Of a stretch of 64,000 nucleotides of DNA, positions 18,624 through 29,053 are shown piece by piece. The notes below the pieces were generated by a model. The model saw only the letters and a list, made by a program, of their open reading frames with translations, made no database searches and was not told where the DNA came from. This stretch comes from Maribacter spongiicola (GTDB lineage: Bacteria; Bacteroidota; Bacteroidia; Flavobacteriales; Flavobacteriaceae). The position numbers and the translations under genes were made by a program. Location: NCBI RefSeq assembly GCF_004364165.1, contig NZ_SOAY01000013.1:185096-249095 (forward strand). The letters are read 5' to 3'. Positions within the stretch are counted from its first letter, which is position 1, and each line of letters begins with the position of its first letter.

Positions 18624-19007
18624 TTATGATTGCATATTTTTAGCTTCAATGCTAAGCGTAGCATGCGGTACTAGTTTTAATCGCTCTTTATTGATTAATT
18701 TACCAGTTACTCTACATATGCCGAATGTTTTGTTCTCAATACGTAACATCGCATTCTTTAGGTCGCGAATAAACTTCTCTTGCCTAATAGCTAATTGGGT
18801 ATTAGCTTCTTTACTCATTGTTTCAGAACCTTCTTCAAAAGCTTTAAAGGTAGGCGATGTATCATCGGTACCATTATTACCATCATTCATATAAGCACTT
18901 TTTAAAAGCTCTAAATGATTTTTTGCCTTTTCTATTTTATCCTCTATCAATATTTTGAATTCTGCCAAATCTTTGTCAGGATATCTTACTTTTAAATCTT
19001 CTGCCAT
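18624..19007 (-). CDS. DksA/TraR-family protein lacking the zinc cysteines
   Basis: 127 residues: a long coiled-coil region (about 15-90) followed by the degenerate finger GICRVTGKLINKERLKLVPH. Of the four zinc-binding cysteines in classical DksA only Cys98 remains; the other positions are Thr101, Ser119 and Ala122. The fold and the RL..VPHATLS signature are kept, so it probably still binds RNA polymerase through the secondary channel without zinc. The start is 3 bp after the ileS stop, consistent with cotranscription, and this ileS-dksA-lspA order is common in Bacteroidota. Confidence 0.88.
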   Translation of the reverse strand: MAEDLKVRYPDKDLAEFKILIEDKIEKAKNHLELLKSAYMNDGNNGTDDTSPTFKAFEEGSETMSKEANTQLAIRQEKFIRDLKNAMLRIENKTFGICRVTGKLINKERLKLVPHATLSIEAKNMQS

Positions 19008-19010
19008 CTT

Positions 19011-22000
19011 TTAATGTTTTTCAATAAACAATTTAGTGTTCACCTCGTCAAAAGCAATTTCTATGCCTTTATCCAATTTTTCAACAAAATTTAATTCTGC
19101 CGTTAAGGTCTCTGCTTTAATATACTCAATATTATTTTTAACAGCTACTTCAACAAAACCATCTTTCAATATTTCAATTGCAATTTTATCTGTCACTTCA
19201 AATCCTGAATCTTTTCTAATATTCTGAATTCTATTAACTAATTCTCTTGCAACACCTTCATTTCTCAACTCCTCATTAATCGTTACGTCTAAAGCAACAG
19301 TTAATTTACCAGAAGTTGCGACCATCCAACCTTCAATATCTTGAGAAGAAATCTCTACATCTTGTAACTGTAAAGTAATACTTTTATTTTCTAATTGTAT
19401 TGTTAATTCGCCATCCTGCTCAATTTTTTGGATATCATTCTGGTCAAAACCATTAACAACCTGAGCAATCTGTTTCATTTCTTTACCAAACTTCGGACCT
19501 AATGTCTTGAAATTAGGCTTAATACGTTTTACCAAGATACCAGAGGCATCATCTAACAGCTGAATTTCCTTAACGTTAACTTCAGATTTAATTAATTCTG
19601 ATACCGCTTCAATTTCTTCTCTGTCTTTATCATCTAAAACGGGAATCATTATTTTCTGTAATGGCTGACGCACCTTTATTTTCTCTTTTTGACGAATTGA
19701 TAATACTAAAGAAGAAATAATCTGCGCTTTCTGCATCTTAACTTCTAAACTTTGATCGATCAGCGACTCATCTGCCACCGGAAAATCAGCTAAATGCACA
19801 CTTTCAAAACCATCTTTTACCGTTGCCCTGTTCAAATCTAAATACAATTGATCCATGAAAAAAGGAGCAATTGGTGCCGATAATTTTGCGACAATATCTA
19901 AACATGTATATAAGGTTTGGTATGCTGCGATTTTATCTGTTGCATATTCTCCTTTCCAAAAACGCCTTCTACATAAACGAACATACCAGTTACTCAGATT
20001 TTCTTGAACGAAGTCAGATATTGCTCTTGCAGCACGTGTAGGTTCATACTCATCATAAGCCGTGTCTACCGTTTTAATTAATGTATTTAATTCTGATATA
20101 ATCCAACGATCTATCTCTGTACGTTCTGCCATAGGTACATTTTTCTCGGCATATGTAAACTTGTCTAAGTTTGCATAGAGGCCAAAAAATGAATATGTAT
20201 TATATAAGGTCCCAAAGAACTTACGCTTAACCTCGGCAATACCTTCGGTATCAAACTTCAGGTTATCCCAAGGGTTGGCATTACTTATCATATACCATCT
20301 TGTAGCATCTGCACCATGCTCGTTCATCGTTTCAAATGGATCAACGGCATTGCCTAAACGCTTAGACATTTTCTTACCGTCTTTGTCTAAAACAAGTCCG
20401 TTAGAAACTACATTTTTATAAGCGACAGCATCAAAAACCATAGTTGCAATTGCATGTAAGGTATAGAACCAACCACGTGTTTGATCAACACCTTCTGCTA
20501 TGAAATCTGCAGGAAATGTTTTCCCTTCATCTATCAACTCCTTGTTTTCAAACGGGTAGTGCCATTGTGCATAAGGCATAGAACCACTATCGAACCAAAC
20601 ATCGATTAAATCGCTCTCACGTTTCATTGGTTTTCCTGATGCGGATACTAATGTAATCTGATCAACTATGTTCTTATGTAAATCTATTTTATCATAGTTC
20701 TCTTCAGACATATCATCTACTACGAAGTCTGCATAGATATCTTTTTCCAGAACTCCCGCTTCAACAGCCTTAGCCATTTCTGACTTTAGTTCAGCCACAG
20801 AACCAATGATAATTTCTTCTTTACCGTCTTCTGTTCTCCAGATCGGCAATGGAATACCCCAATAACGAGATCTAGAGAGATTCCAGTCATTTGCGTTCGC
20901 CAACCAATTACCAAACCTACCTTCGCCAGTTGCTTTTGGTTTCCAGTTTATGGTCTGGTTCAACTCAAACATTTTATCTTTTACATCGGTTACTTTAATA
21001 AACCAAGAATCTAGCGGATAATACAAAATAGGCTTATCTGTACGCCAGCAGTTTGGGTAACTGTGCACATACTTTTCTACCTTAAAGGCTTTATTTTCTT
21101 CTTTTAATTTAATGGCAATTTCTACATCTACAGAACGCTCAGGCACTTCACCATCTTCGTAATACTCGTTCTTTACATATTTACCACCTAACTCTTTTAA
21201 CTCTGGTCTAAACTTACCTTGCAAATCGACTAGTGGAACCAAGTTCGCATTTTCGTCTAACACCAACATTGGCGGTATTTCTGGTACTGCTTGTTTGGCT
21301 ACAAAAGCATCATCTGCACCAAAAGTAGGTGCGGTGTGTACAATACCTGTACCATCTTCGGTGGTAACAAAATCACCAGCAATTATTCTAAATGCGTTTT
21401 CTGCATTTTCATAAGGCAACACATAATCTAATAACTGCTCGTACCTAATACCCAATAAATCTTTTCCTTTAAATTCTTTTACGACGTAGAAAGGAATTTT
21501 CTTATCACCAGACTTATATTCTAATAACTCAGCCTTTTCTGATACTTCTTTAAATTTACCCGAGAATTGCTTGCCTACCAAATTCTTGGCAAGTATAACA
21601 TTCATAGGTTCAAACGTGTATTGGTTATATGATTCTACCAACACATAGTCTATTCTTGAACCTACAGTCAATGCCGTATTCGAAGGCAATGTCCAAGGGG
21701 TGGTCGTCCAAGCTAAAAAGTAAACGGTGCCTTCGTTCTGTAAAAAATCTGGCAATGTTTCTTCAACAGCTTTAAATTGTGCAGTAACCGTAGTATCTGT
21801 AACATCTTGGTAGGTGCCTGGTTGATTTAGCTCATGAGAGCTTAACCCTGTACCCGCTTTTGGCGAATATGGCTGTATGGTATACCCTTTGTAAATTAAG
21901 TTTTTCGAATAAATCTGTTTTAGCAGCCACCAAACAGTTTCCATGTATTTGGACTTATAGGTAATATACGGATCTTCCATATCTACCCAATAGCCAACTT

Positions 22001-22409
22001 GTTTGGTCATAGCGTTCCAAACATCGGTATATCGCATTACCGCCTTTTTACAAGCTGCATTATATTCTTCTACCGAAATTTTAACTCCGATATCCTCTTT
22101 TGTAATACCCAATTCTTTTTCGACACCTAACTCAATAGGAAGACCATGAGTATCCCAACCAGCTTTACGCTTTACTTGAAAACCCTTCATGGTTTTATAC
22201 CTAGGGAAGATATCTTTAATGGTCCTTGCCATTACATGATGTATACCGGGCATACCGTTCGCTGAAGGCGGACCTTCATAGAACACATAACTCTCTTTAC
22301 CCTCTCGGGTAGATATACTTTTTTCAAAAATGGCATTCTTTGACCAGTAGTCAAGTATTTCTTCTGCGACCTTTGGTAAATTCAATCCTTGATATTCTGT
22401 GAACTTCAT
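19011..22409 (-). CDS. ileS: Isoleucyl-tRNA synthetase
   Basis: Charges tRNA-Ile with isoleucine. The protein has 1132 residues, the long form usual in Bacteroidota. The class I motifs are PPSANGMPGIHHVMAR (HIGH-type) and KDGKKMSKRLGN (KMSKS-type). The editing domain lies between them (GTGIVHTAPTFGADD). The anticodon-binding domain carries NWYVRLCRRRFW. It is the first gene of a run with the dksA-type gene, and a TAATTTTG -7 box lies 35 bp upstream. Confidence 0.97.
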   Translation of the reverse strand: MKFTEYQGLNLPKVAEEILDYWSKNAIFEKSISTREGKESYVFYEGPPSANGMPGIHHVMARTIKDIFPRYKTMKGFQVKRKAGWDTHGLPIELGVEKELGITKEDIGVKISVEEYNAACKKAVMRYTDVWNAMTKQVGYWVDMEDPYITYKSKYMETVWWLLKQIYSKNLIYKGYTIQPYSPKAGTGLSSHELNQPGTYQDVTDTTVTAQFKAVEETLPDFLQNEGTVYFLAWTTTPWTLPSNTALTVGSRIDYVLVESYNQYTFEPMNVILAKNLVGKQFSGKFKEVSEKAELLEYKSGDKKIPFYVVKEFKGKDLLGIRYEQLLDYVLPYENAENAFRIIAGDFVTTEDGTGIVHTAPTFGADDAFVAKQAVPEIPPMLVLDENANLVPLVDLQGKFRPELKELGGKYVKNEYYEDGEVPERSVDVEIAIKLKEENKAFKVEKYVHSYPNCWRTDKPILYYPLDSWFIKVTDVKDKMFELNQTINWKPKATGEGRFGNWLANANDWNLSRSRYWGIPLPIWRTEDGKEEIIIGSVAELKSEMAKAVEAGVLEKDIYADFVVDDMSEENYDKIDLHKNIVDQITLVSASGKPMKRESDLIDVWFDSGSMPYAQWHYPFENKELIDEGKTFPADFIAEGVDQTRGWFYTLHAIATMVFDAVAYKNVVSNGLVLDKDGKKMSKRLGNAVDPFETMNEHGADATRWYMISNANPWDNLKFDTEGIAEVKRKFFGTLYNTYSFFGLYANLDKFTYAEKNVPMAERTEIDRWIISELNTLIKTVDTAYDEYEPTRAARAISDFVQENLSNWYVRLCRRRFWKGEYATDKIAAYQTLYTCLDIVAKLSAPIAPFFMDQLYLDLNRATVKDGFESVHLADFPVADESLIDQSLEVKMQKAQIISSLVLSIRQKEKIKVRQPLQKIMIPVLDDKDREEIEAVSELIKSEVNVKEIQLLDDASGILVKRIKPNFKTLGPKFGKEMKQIAQVVNGFDQNDIQKIEQDGELTIQLENKSITLQLQDVEISSQDIEGWMVATSGKLTVALDVTINEELRNEGVARELVNRIQNIRKDSGFEVTDKIAIEILKDGFVEVAVKNNIEYIKAETLTAELNFVEKLDKGIEIAFDEVNTKLFIEKH

Positions 22410-22443
22410 ACAAAATGCTTATAGTACTGGATTTTAAAGGCTG

Positions 22444-22451
22444 CAAAATTA
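22444..22451 (-). promoter_or_regulatory. Candidate -7 box for ileS
   Basis: On the minus strand the sequence reads TAATTTTG, a perfect match to the Bacteroidota TAnnTTTG -7 element, 35 bp before the ileS start. A TTTG lies 12 bp upstream, closer than the usual 17-21 bp, so the -33 element is uncertain. Confidence 0.45.
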
Positions 22452-22598
22452 TAAAATTTTACGCAAAGAGGAGTGTATTGACAGTACTGAAATGCTTATA
22501 AACCACGTATTAAAGGATTAATTAACTCCTTAAACATCCAAAAGTTAAATTTCTGCGTATATTAACATAGAACAATTAACCATTAAACGTTTATAAAA

Positions 22599-23003
22599 AT
22601 GAAAAAAGTTATTTTAGGATCATTAGCAATTTTAGCACTTAGTATGTCAGTTTCTTGTAGAGATGCTGCCGATAAAGCAAAATCTGCAACTGAAGAAGCT
22701 GGTGCAGCTTTAGAAAATGCAGGTGAAGAGTTAAAAGAAGCTGGTAAAGATTTAGAAGAAGCTGGCGAAGGTGCAATGGACGCTGCTAAAGAAGCAAGTG
22801 AAAATGCAATGGATGCTGCTGAAGATGCTGCTGAATCAGTAAAAGAAGCTGGTCAAGATGGTATGGATGCTGCTAAGAAAGCTGGTGAAGAGACTATGGA
22901 TGCCGCTAAAGATGCAGGTAATGACGTAAAAAAAGCTGCGAATGATGCAGCTGACAAAGCAGCTCAAACAGCTGAAGATGTAAAAAAGGCGGTTAAACAC
23001 TAA
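22599..23003 (+). CDS. Ala/Lys/Glu-rich repetitive lipoprotein
   Basis: 134 residues with a lipoprotein signal (LSMSVSC, Cys20). The mature part is a single amphipathic low-complexity stretch of Ala, Asp, Glu and Lys built of loose 11-residue-like repeats (KEAGKDLEEAGE, NAMDAAEDAAE, DGMDAAKKAGEETMDAAKDA). This resembles LEA- or apolipoprotein-type helices and predicts a long helix lying on or extending from the membrane. It has its own transcription unit with a terminator behind it. I know of no proven role; stress protection of the envelope is a guess from the LEA-like composition. Confidence 0.75.
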   Translation: MKKVILGSLAILALSMSVSCRDAADKAKSATEEAGAALENAGEELKEAGKDLEEAGEGAMDAAKEASENAMDAAEDAAESVKEAGQDGMDAAKKAGEETMDAAKDAGNDVKKAANDAADKAAQTAEDVKKAVKH

Positions 23004-23027
23004 CAATATCCTTTTTTTTATAATTTT

Positions 23028-23056
23028 AAAAGACTCGTTACCAACGGGTCTTTTTT
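23028..23056 (+). terminator. Terminator after repetitive lipoprotein gene
   Basis: Stem AAAAGACTCGTT / AACGGGTCTTTT (one G-T pair) with an ACC loop, followed by a T-run. It lies 25 bp after the lipoprotein stop and next to the stop of the convergent TonB receptor, so it may serve both. Confidence 0.75.
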
Positions 23057-23058
23057 AT

Positions 23059-25470
23059 TTAAAAATGATACCCTACACCAAGAATTACATTTATACCTGG
23101 CGCAACTAAACCAGAAGAATATGTTCTATATCGCTGATCATTTAAATTCTCTACACTAGCGGTTACCTTAAATTGATTTGTAACTTCATATTGAGAACGA
23201 AAATTTAAAGTATACCATGAAGGTGCGAACGGATTTCCATTTTCATCTGTAGCATACATATAGTCTTTAGACTTTTCTGATACCGCAAGATCATCGTACC
23301 CAATTTCACCATTATAATTCAAGAATAGATCTGTTCGTAATCGCTGATTTTTCCATATGATGTGAAAATCTCCAAAAGTTGGTGCCGCATGCCGCGCCGG
23401 TGTTTCCGAACCATCATCTTCCTCTTCTACACCTTCTGTAAAAGTCAAGTTCGACGATAGCGACCATTGCTCGGTCAAATAAGCTTCCAATCCAAATTCA
23501 AAACCATACACATAAGCTTTAGCTGCATTTTGAATCGCCTGCACATTACTTAACTCGCCGCCATATTCTATTTCTGAAACTCCGTTGTAGCTAAAGTCTC
23601 TACGTACCAAGGCATCTACCAAGTATGTATAATAAGCTGCTCCTTTTAAAATTATTTTATCGTTTATATTTCGCTGTATGCCTATCTCTGCATTGTATGC
23701 ATATTCAGGTTCTAAATCTGGATTTGGCACTACCACAGACCCTGGTTCTGAATCAAAAATTTTACCGACATCATCTATATTTGGCGCTCTAAAACCTGTG
23801 GACCCATTCAATGTTACCTGAAGATTTGCTCTAGGAAACCAACTAAAACCAATACTACCTGTTAATGCCCCTGTACTTAAATCTGCCGTTTTAAAAGGAA
23901 AATCATAAAAAGTATCATCAAATTCAGCATCTACCCAAACATGGCTATATCGCAAACCCGACATGATCGTAAAATTAGGCTTTGCCTTGTACTCTCCATT
24001 TGCATACCCAGCTAAACTTTGCCAAGTAGAACCATCTGGATACCTTGATGCCGCATCAGTTTTTTCATCAGTATTGATATTCAAATCAAAACCATTTGAC
24101 CTCACCTTATTATAGATATACTCGGCACCATAATACAGCCTAAAATCGCCAATCTTCTTATTCTCAAGGTCAATATTAAAGTTTACTGCATCTACTTTTT
24201 CTTTGGTTGTATTTCTTATCGCATCTTGAAAATCTCTACTGACCCTACTTTCTTTAAAATGTTGATATGCCAAACCTAGTTTTAAACCATCATATACTTT
24301 TCCGTTTCCTTTTTTCTGCACTTGCGCATTTGCCATAAACCACTTTTGTGGTCCATAATCCCATTCTGCCGAACGCAGGCCTAAACCATCGCTGGTTGGT
24401 CTAATTAAACGGTCGTATCTAGAGTAGTCTGATGTTTCACTATAATAGGTGCCCAAATTTAAATCCCACTTTGCATCGGGCTTATACAAAAACTTCTGCA
24501 TGAAATTAATCTGATCGTAACCTGTTGGCACTTGCTTATTGGGCGAAGTGTTCTGTACCAATTCATCAATACCATCTACAGTTCTTACATATGTTTTTCT
24601 TTCATAAGACTCTGGTCCGTGAGAACCCATTCTTAAATCTTGAAAATTATTATATGTTAGACTCGTAAGTGATGACCATGTTTTATTACCAAGGTTAATA
24701 TCGGCATGCACCGTATTCTCCATATTCGCCGTTCCAAATCTATAATCGGCATTACCATGCACTGAAAGACTATCGTTTTGAGATAACATCGGTTTTTTGG
24801 TGTAGAAGTTCATTACTCCACCAATAGCATCACTTCCATATATAACCGAACCCGGACCAAAAATTACTTCTGTGTTTTTAATTGTAAAGGGGTCAATGGA
24901 TATTACATTTTGCACGTTACCACCCCTAAATATGGCATTGTTCATTCTTACACCATCTACAGATAACAACAATCTATTTGTGGCAAACCCACGGATCATA
25001 GGGCTACCACCACCCATTTGGCTTTTTTGGACGAATACTTTACCACTATTCTGAAGTAAATCTGCAGCTGTTTGGGGTGTAGAAAAAGCAATGGCTCTTG
25101 CATCTAATGAGATAATTCTATTGGGTATATCTCTTTTTTGCTGCTCCCATTTAGACACAGACATCACCACTTCATCTAACTGCTGGGCTTTGATAATCAA
25201 ATAAGCTCTTTGACCTTGTCTTTGCAATTGCTGCTTCGTTGTTTTAAATTCTTGATAGCCAATATGCTTTAACGTAATGCGTTCTTTACCAGTAAATACC
25301 GAAGCATCGAAAACCCCATCGAAATTAGATAAGGCTATTTTCGATTTGTCTTTATTGAAAACGGCAACATTGGCAATCTCCTCCCCACTATCGGCATCTA
25401 AGACGGTAATTTGCTGAGCATTGCCAAAAAAACAACACAAAAAAAGAGCTACGAACAGGTGCTTATACAT
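23059..25470 (-). CDS. TonB-dependent receptor (haem/hemoglobin-receptor-like)
   Basis: An outer-membrane transporter of about 803 residues. The start at 25470 (MYKHLFVALFLCCFFGNAQ, a good signal peptide) overlaps the recO stop by 8 bp; an ATG 18 bases upstream is possible. After a regulatory-like domain come the plug motifs QKSQMGGGSPMIRGFATNRL, LLSVDGVRMNNAIFR and VIYGSDAIGGVMNFY, then a barrel ending ILGVGYHF with terminal Phe. The plug sequence resembles the hemoglobin/transferrin receptor family, so iron or haem uptake is likely but unproven. Linkage to recO is probably only transcriptional. Confidence 0.88.
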   Translation of the reverse strand: MYKHLFVALFLCCFFGNAQQITVLDADSGEEIANVAVFNKDKSKIALSNFDGVFDASVFTGKERITLKHIGYQEFKTTKQQLQRQGQRAYLIIKAQQLDEVVMSVSKWEQQKRDIPNRIISLDARAIAFSTPQTAADLLQNSGKVFVQKSQMGGGSPMIRGFATNRLLLSVDGVRMNNAIFRGGNVQNVISIDPFTIKNTEVIFGPGSVIYGSDAIGGVMNFYTKKPMLSQNDSLSVHGNADYRFGTANMENTVHADINLGNKTWSSLTSLTYNNFQDLRMGSHGPESYERKTYVRTVDGIDELVQNTSPNKQVPTGYDQINFMQKFLYKPDAKWDLNLGTYYSETSDYSRYDRLIRPTSDGLGLRSAEWDYGPQKWFMANAQVQKKGNGKVYDGLKLGLAYQHFKESRVSRDFQDAIRNTTKEKVDAVNFNIDLENKKIGDFRLYYGAEYIYNKVRSNGFDLNINTDEKTDAASRYPDGSTWQSLAGYANGEYKAKPNFTIMSGLRYSHVWVDAEFDDTFYDFPFKTADLSTGALTGSIGFSWFPRANLQVTLNGSTGFRAPNIDDVGKIFDSEPGSVVVPNPDLEPEYAYNAEIGIQRNINDKIILKGAAYYTYLVDALVRRDFSYNGVSEIEYGGELSNVQAIQNAAKAYVYGFEFGLEAYLTEQWSLSSNLTFTEGVEEEDDGSETPARHAAPTFGDFHIIWKNQRLRTDLFLNYNGEIGYDDLAVSEKSKDYMYATDENGNPFAPSWYTLNFRSQYEVTNQFKVTASVENLNDQRYRTYSSGLVAPGINVILGVGYHF

Positions 25471-26191
25471 AGATATTGAAAACTTCATTTAAAACGGCAA
25501 GCGATTTTGGTTTTCTGAAACCTTGTAAATGCAATTCGAAATACATAATTAAGGATTTCAGCAATTCTTGACGACTACTTTTTTTCATCTTTACGGTATG
25601 CATTGCATCAAAATTTGTGCCCAATAAGGTCTTGAAATAATAAATATTTTCTCCCCTAAGTATCGGATTCAATGATTCGGCACCTACAAATTCACCTTCT
25701 AATAGATCAAAATAAGGCTTATCTATCTGGTATACATCTGGATAAAACCCTAAAAAACGTGTTAGCGACAACATAAAATACAAGTGAAAATTAGCGACAT
25801 CTTTATTCATATCTAACCATTGCAAAGAAGCTTCAAGAAAGTCGAACATATCTTCATTACGCTCTTCTTCTCGAATGCTATTGCCTAAAAGCTCTGCTAA
25901 AAATAAAGTCATGGCATTTTTAGCCATGTCGGCATATAAAGTTTGATAGTGATAAAATACTTTTGCTTCTTTAAGGGTCTCTAATGTGCCCTTGTTTTTA
26001 TGGTTGGCAACAATTTCTAATTGGGTTAAAGGTTGAAAGTAGGCGGACTTCAATTTTCCCTTTTTTGAAGCTAAGACTCCCCTTAATAAATATGATTTAA
26101 TTCCGTCGGATGCAGTATAGGCTTTAACGATAAGACTTGTATCGCCGTATTTTAGTGCAGAAAATACTATAGCCTTTGTGGTTACCTGCAT
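25463..26191 (-). CDS. recO: DNA repair protein RecO
   Basis: A 242-residue mediator that helps load RecA in RecFOR recombinational repair. The N-terminal OB fold is typical (MQVTTKAIVFSALKYGDTSL, IVKAYTASDGIKSYLLRGVL), followed by the helical domain (LAELLGNSIREEERNEDMF). The zinc-finger cysteines of some RecO proteins are absent, as is common in Bacteroidota. The TonB receptor gene begins within its last codons. A perfect -7 box lies 21 bp upstream. Confidence 0.93.
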   Translation of the reverse strand: MQVTTKAIVFSALKYGDTSLIVKAYTASDGIKSYLLRGVLASKKGKLKSAYFQPLTQLEIVANHKNKGTLETLKEAKVFYHYQTLYADMAKNAMTLFLAELLGNSIREEERNEDMFDFLEASLQWLDMNKDVANFHLYFMLSLTRFLGFYPDVYQIDKPYFDLLEGEFVGAESLNPILRGENIYYFKTLLGTNFDAMHTVKMKKSSRQELLKSLIMYFELHLQGFRKPKSLAVLNEVFNIYV

Positions 26192-26211
26192 ATTAGAACA
26201 TCTATTTCAAC

Positions 26212-26219
26212 AAAGATAG
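26212..26219 (-). promoter_or_regulatory. Candidate -7 box for recO
   Basis: Minus-strand TATCTTTG, a perfect TAnnTTTG match, 20 bp upstream of the recO start codon. No convincing -33 TTTG is seen at the usual distance. Confidence 0.45.
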
Positions 26220-26247
26220 TTGATTGTAGTTTGGCGAAGACGTTCTA

Positions 26248-26283
26248 TAAAAAAATGCGAGACCCTAAAATAGAGTCCCGCAT
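26248..26283 (-). terminator. Terminator after glutamate dehydrogenase gene
   Basis: Imperfect 12-bp stem ATGCGAGACCCT / AGAGTCCCGCAT (two mismatches or wobbles) with an AAAAT loop. On the minus strand it runs into seven T. It lies 28 bp after the gdhA stop. Confidence 0.75.
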
Positions 26284-26311
26284 TATATATTTACTACTAT
26301 AAATCTAATTT

Positions 26312-27673
<1,362 letters not shown>

Positions 27674-27750
27674 TTAAATTATTGATTTCAAAATATAACG
27701 TCAAAATTATGCTATTTATGTAATTTGATAGGTAATTTTTTTAAAAATCG

Positions 27751-27775
27751 ATAAAAATTGTTGTTTTGACAACAA
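27751..27775 (-). terminator. Terminator-like hairpin downstream of PLP enzyme gene
   Basis: Stem TTGTTGT / ACAACAA with a 4-base loop, followed on the minus strand by TTTTTAT. It lies 41 bp after the stop of the cystathionine gamma-synthase-type gene. The stem is AT-rich and so weak. Confidence 0.45.
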
Positions 27776-27815
27776 ACTGCCTCTTCTTACTACATTTAAT
27801 TTAACAATTGTTCAA

Positions 27816-28970
27816 TTATTCTATCGCTTGTTCTAAATCTGCTATTAAATCATCAACATCTTCAATACCAATACTTAAACGTATTAACGCATCTACTACC
27901 CCGTTTTTAAGTCTTTCTTCTTTCGGAATACTTGCATGGGTCATACTTGCAGGGTGACCGGCTAAACTTTCTACACCACCTAAAGACTCTGCCAATGTAA
28001 ATACCTGTAGCTTTTCTACAATCTTTATGGCATCGTAATAACTACCTCCTTTAGGTACAAAAGAAATCATACCACCAAAATCTTTCATCTGTTCTTTTGC
28101 AATATGGTGATTTGGGTGGTCTTCAAAACCTGGCCAGTACACCTTTTCGATTTTAGGATTATTTTTAAGGTATTCGGCAATCGCCCTACCATTTTCACAA
28201 TGGCGTTGCATGCGAACATGTAGGGTCTTTATTCCTCTTAAGACCAAAAAACTATCCATAGGTCCACAAACCGCACCGCTTGCATTTTGAATAAAATAAA
28301 GTTTATCGGCTAATTCTTTGTCTTTCACTACTAGCGCCCCTACAACAGTATCGCTATGGCCACCAAGATATTTGGTAGCTGAATGCATTACTATATCTGC
28401 ACCCAGTTCTAACGGCAATTGCAAATAAGGGGTTGCAAAGGTATTATCTACCGCTAGCAAAATATTTGTACCTTTAGTTAAGATAGCTATTGCTTTTATA
28501 TCTATAATGTTCATCATTGGGTTGGTTGGTGTTTCTACCCAAATCAACTTTGTTTTCTTATTTATTTTATCACGTACAGCATCAACACCTTGCATCCCTA
28601 CAAAATGAAAAACAATACCAAACTTTTCAAATATCTTTTTAAATATTCTATATGTCCCTCCATAAAGGTCATCTGTTGAAATTACTTCATCGCCTGGGGC
28701 TAACAATTTAATGACTGCATCTATTGCTGCAATACCACTACCAAAGGCTAAACCAAATTCACCACCCTCTATACTTGCCAATGAATTTTCTAGCGCTGTT
28801 CTTGTTGGGTTAGCACTTCTAGAATATTGATATCCCTTATGACCACCCGGTGTAGTTTGAGCATATGTCGATGTTTGATATATAGGTGGCATAACCGCAC
28901 CATACGCTTTATCTGGTTGTTGACCACCATGTATGGTTTTCGTATTGAACTTTAAGTTTTTAGAGCCCAT
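27816..28970 (-). CDS. Cystathionine gamma-synthase/lyase-type PLP enzyme
   Basis: A 384-residue Cys/Met-metabolism PLP enzyme that makes or breaks cystathionine. Motifs: YQYSRSANPTRTALE, EGGEFGLAFGSGIAA, DLYGGTYR, VETPTNPMM, the cofactor Asp in AVDNTFATPY and the PLP-binding Lys in HSATKYLGGHSD. AESLGGVESLAGHPASMTH near the end is typical of both synthases and lyases, so the direction cannot be decided from sequence alone. A TACATTTG box lies 18 bp upstream. Confidence 0.92.
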   Translation of the reverse strand: MGSKNLKFNTKTIHGGQQPDKAYGAVMPPIYQTSTYAQTTPGGHKGYQYSRSANPTRTALENSLASIEGGEFGLAFGSGIAAIDAVIKLLAPGDEVISTDDLYGGTYRIFKKIFEKFGIVFHFVGMQGVDAVRDKINKKTKLIWVETPTNPMMNIIDIKAIAILTKGTNILLAVDNTFATPYLQLPLELGADIVMHSATKYLGGHSDTVVGALVVKDKELADKLYFIQNASGAVCGPMDSFLVLRGIKTLHVRMQRHCENGRAIAEYLKNNPKIEKVYWPGFEDHPNHHIAKEQMKDFGGMISFVPKGGSYYDAIKIVEKLQVFTLAESLGGVESLAGHPASMTHASIPKEERLKNGVVDALIRLSIGIEDVDDLIADLEQAIE

Positions 28971-28987
28971 ATCAAGAATTTATTTCA

Positions 28988-28995
28988 CAAATGTA
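28988..28995 (-). promoter_or_regulatory. Candidate -7 box for cystathionine gamma-synthase-type gene
   Basis: Minus-strand TACATTTG is a perfect TAnnTTTG element, 17 bp before the start codon, implying a leader of about 10 bases. Confidence 0.45.
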
Positions 28996-29053
28996 TTGTT
29001 ATCTTTCGGGGAATACAATGAAGCTGTATTTTTACACTAAATCTATTTTCTCC

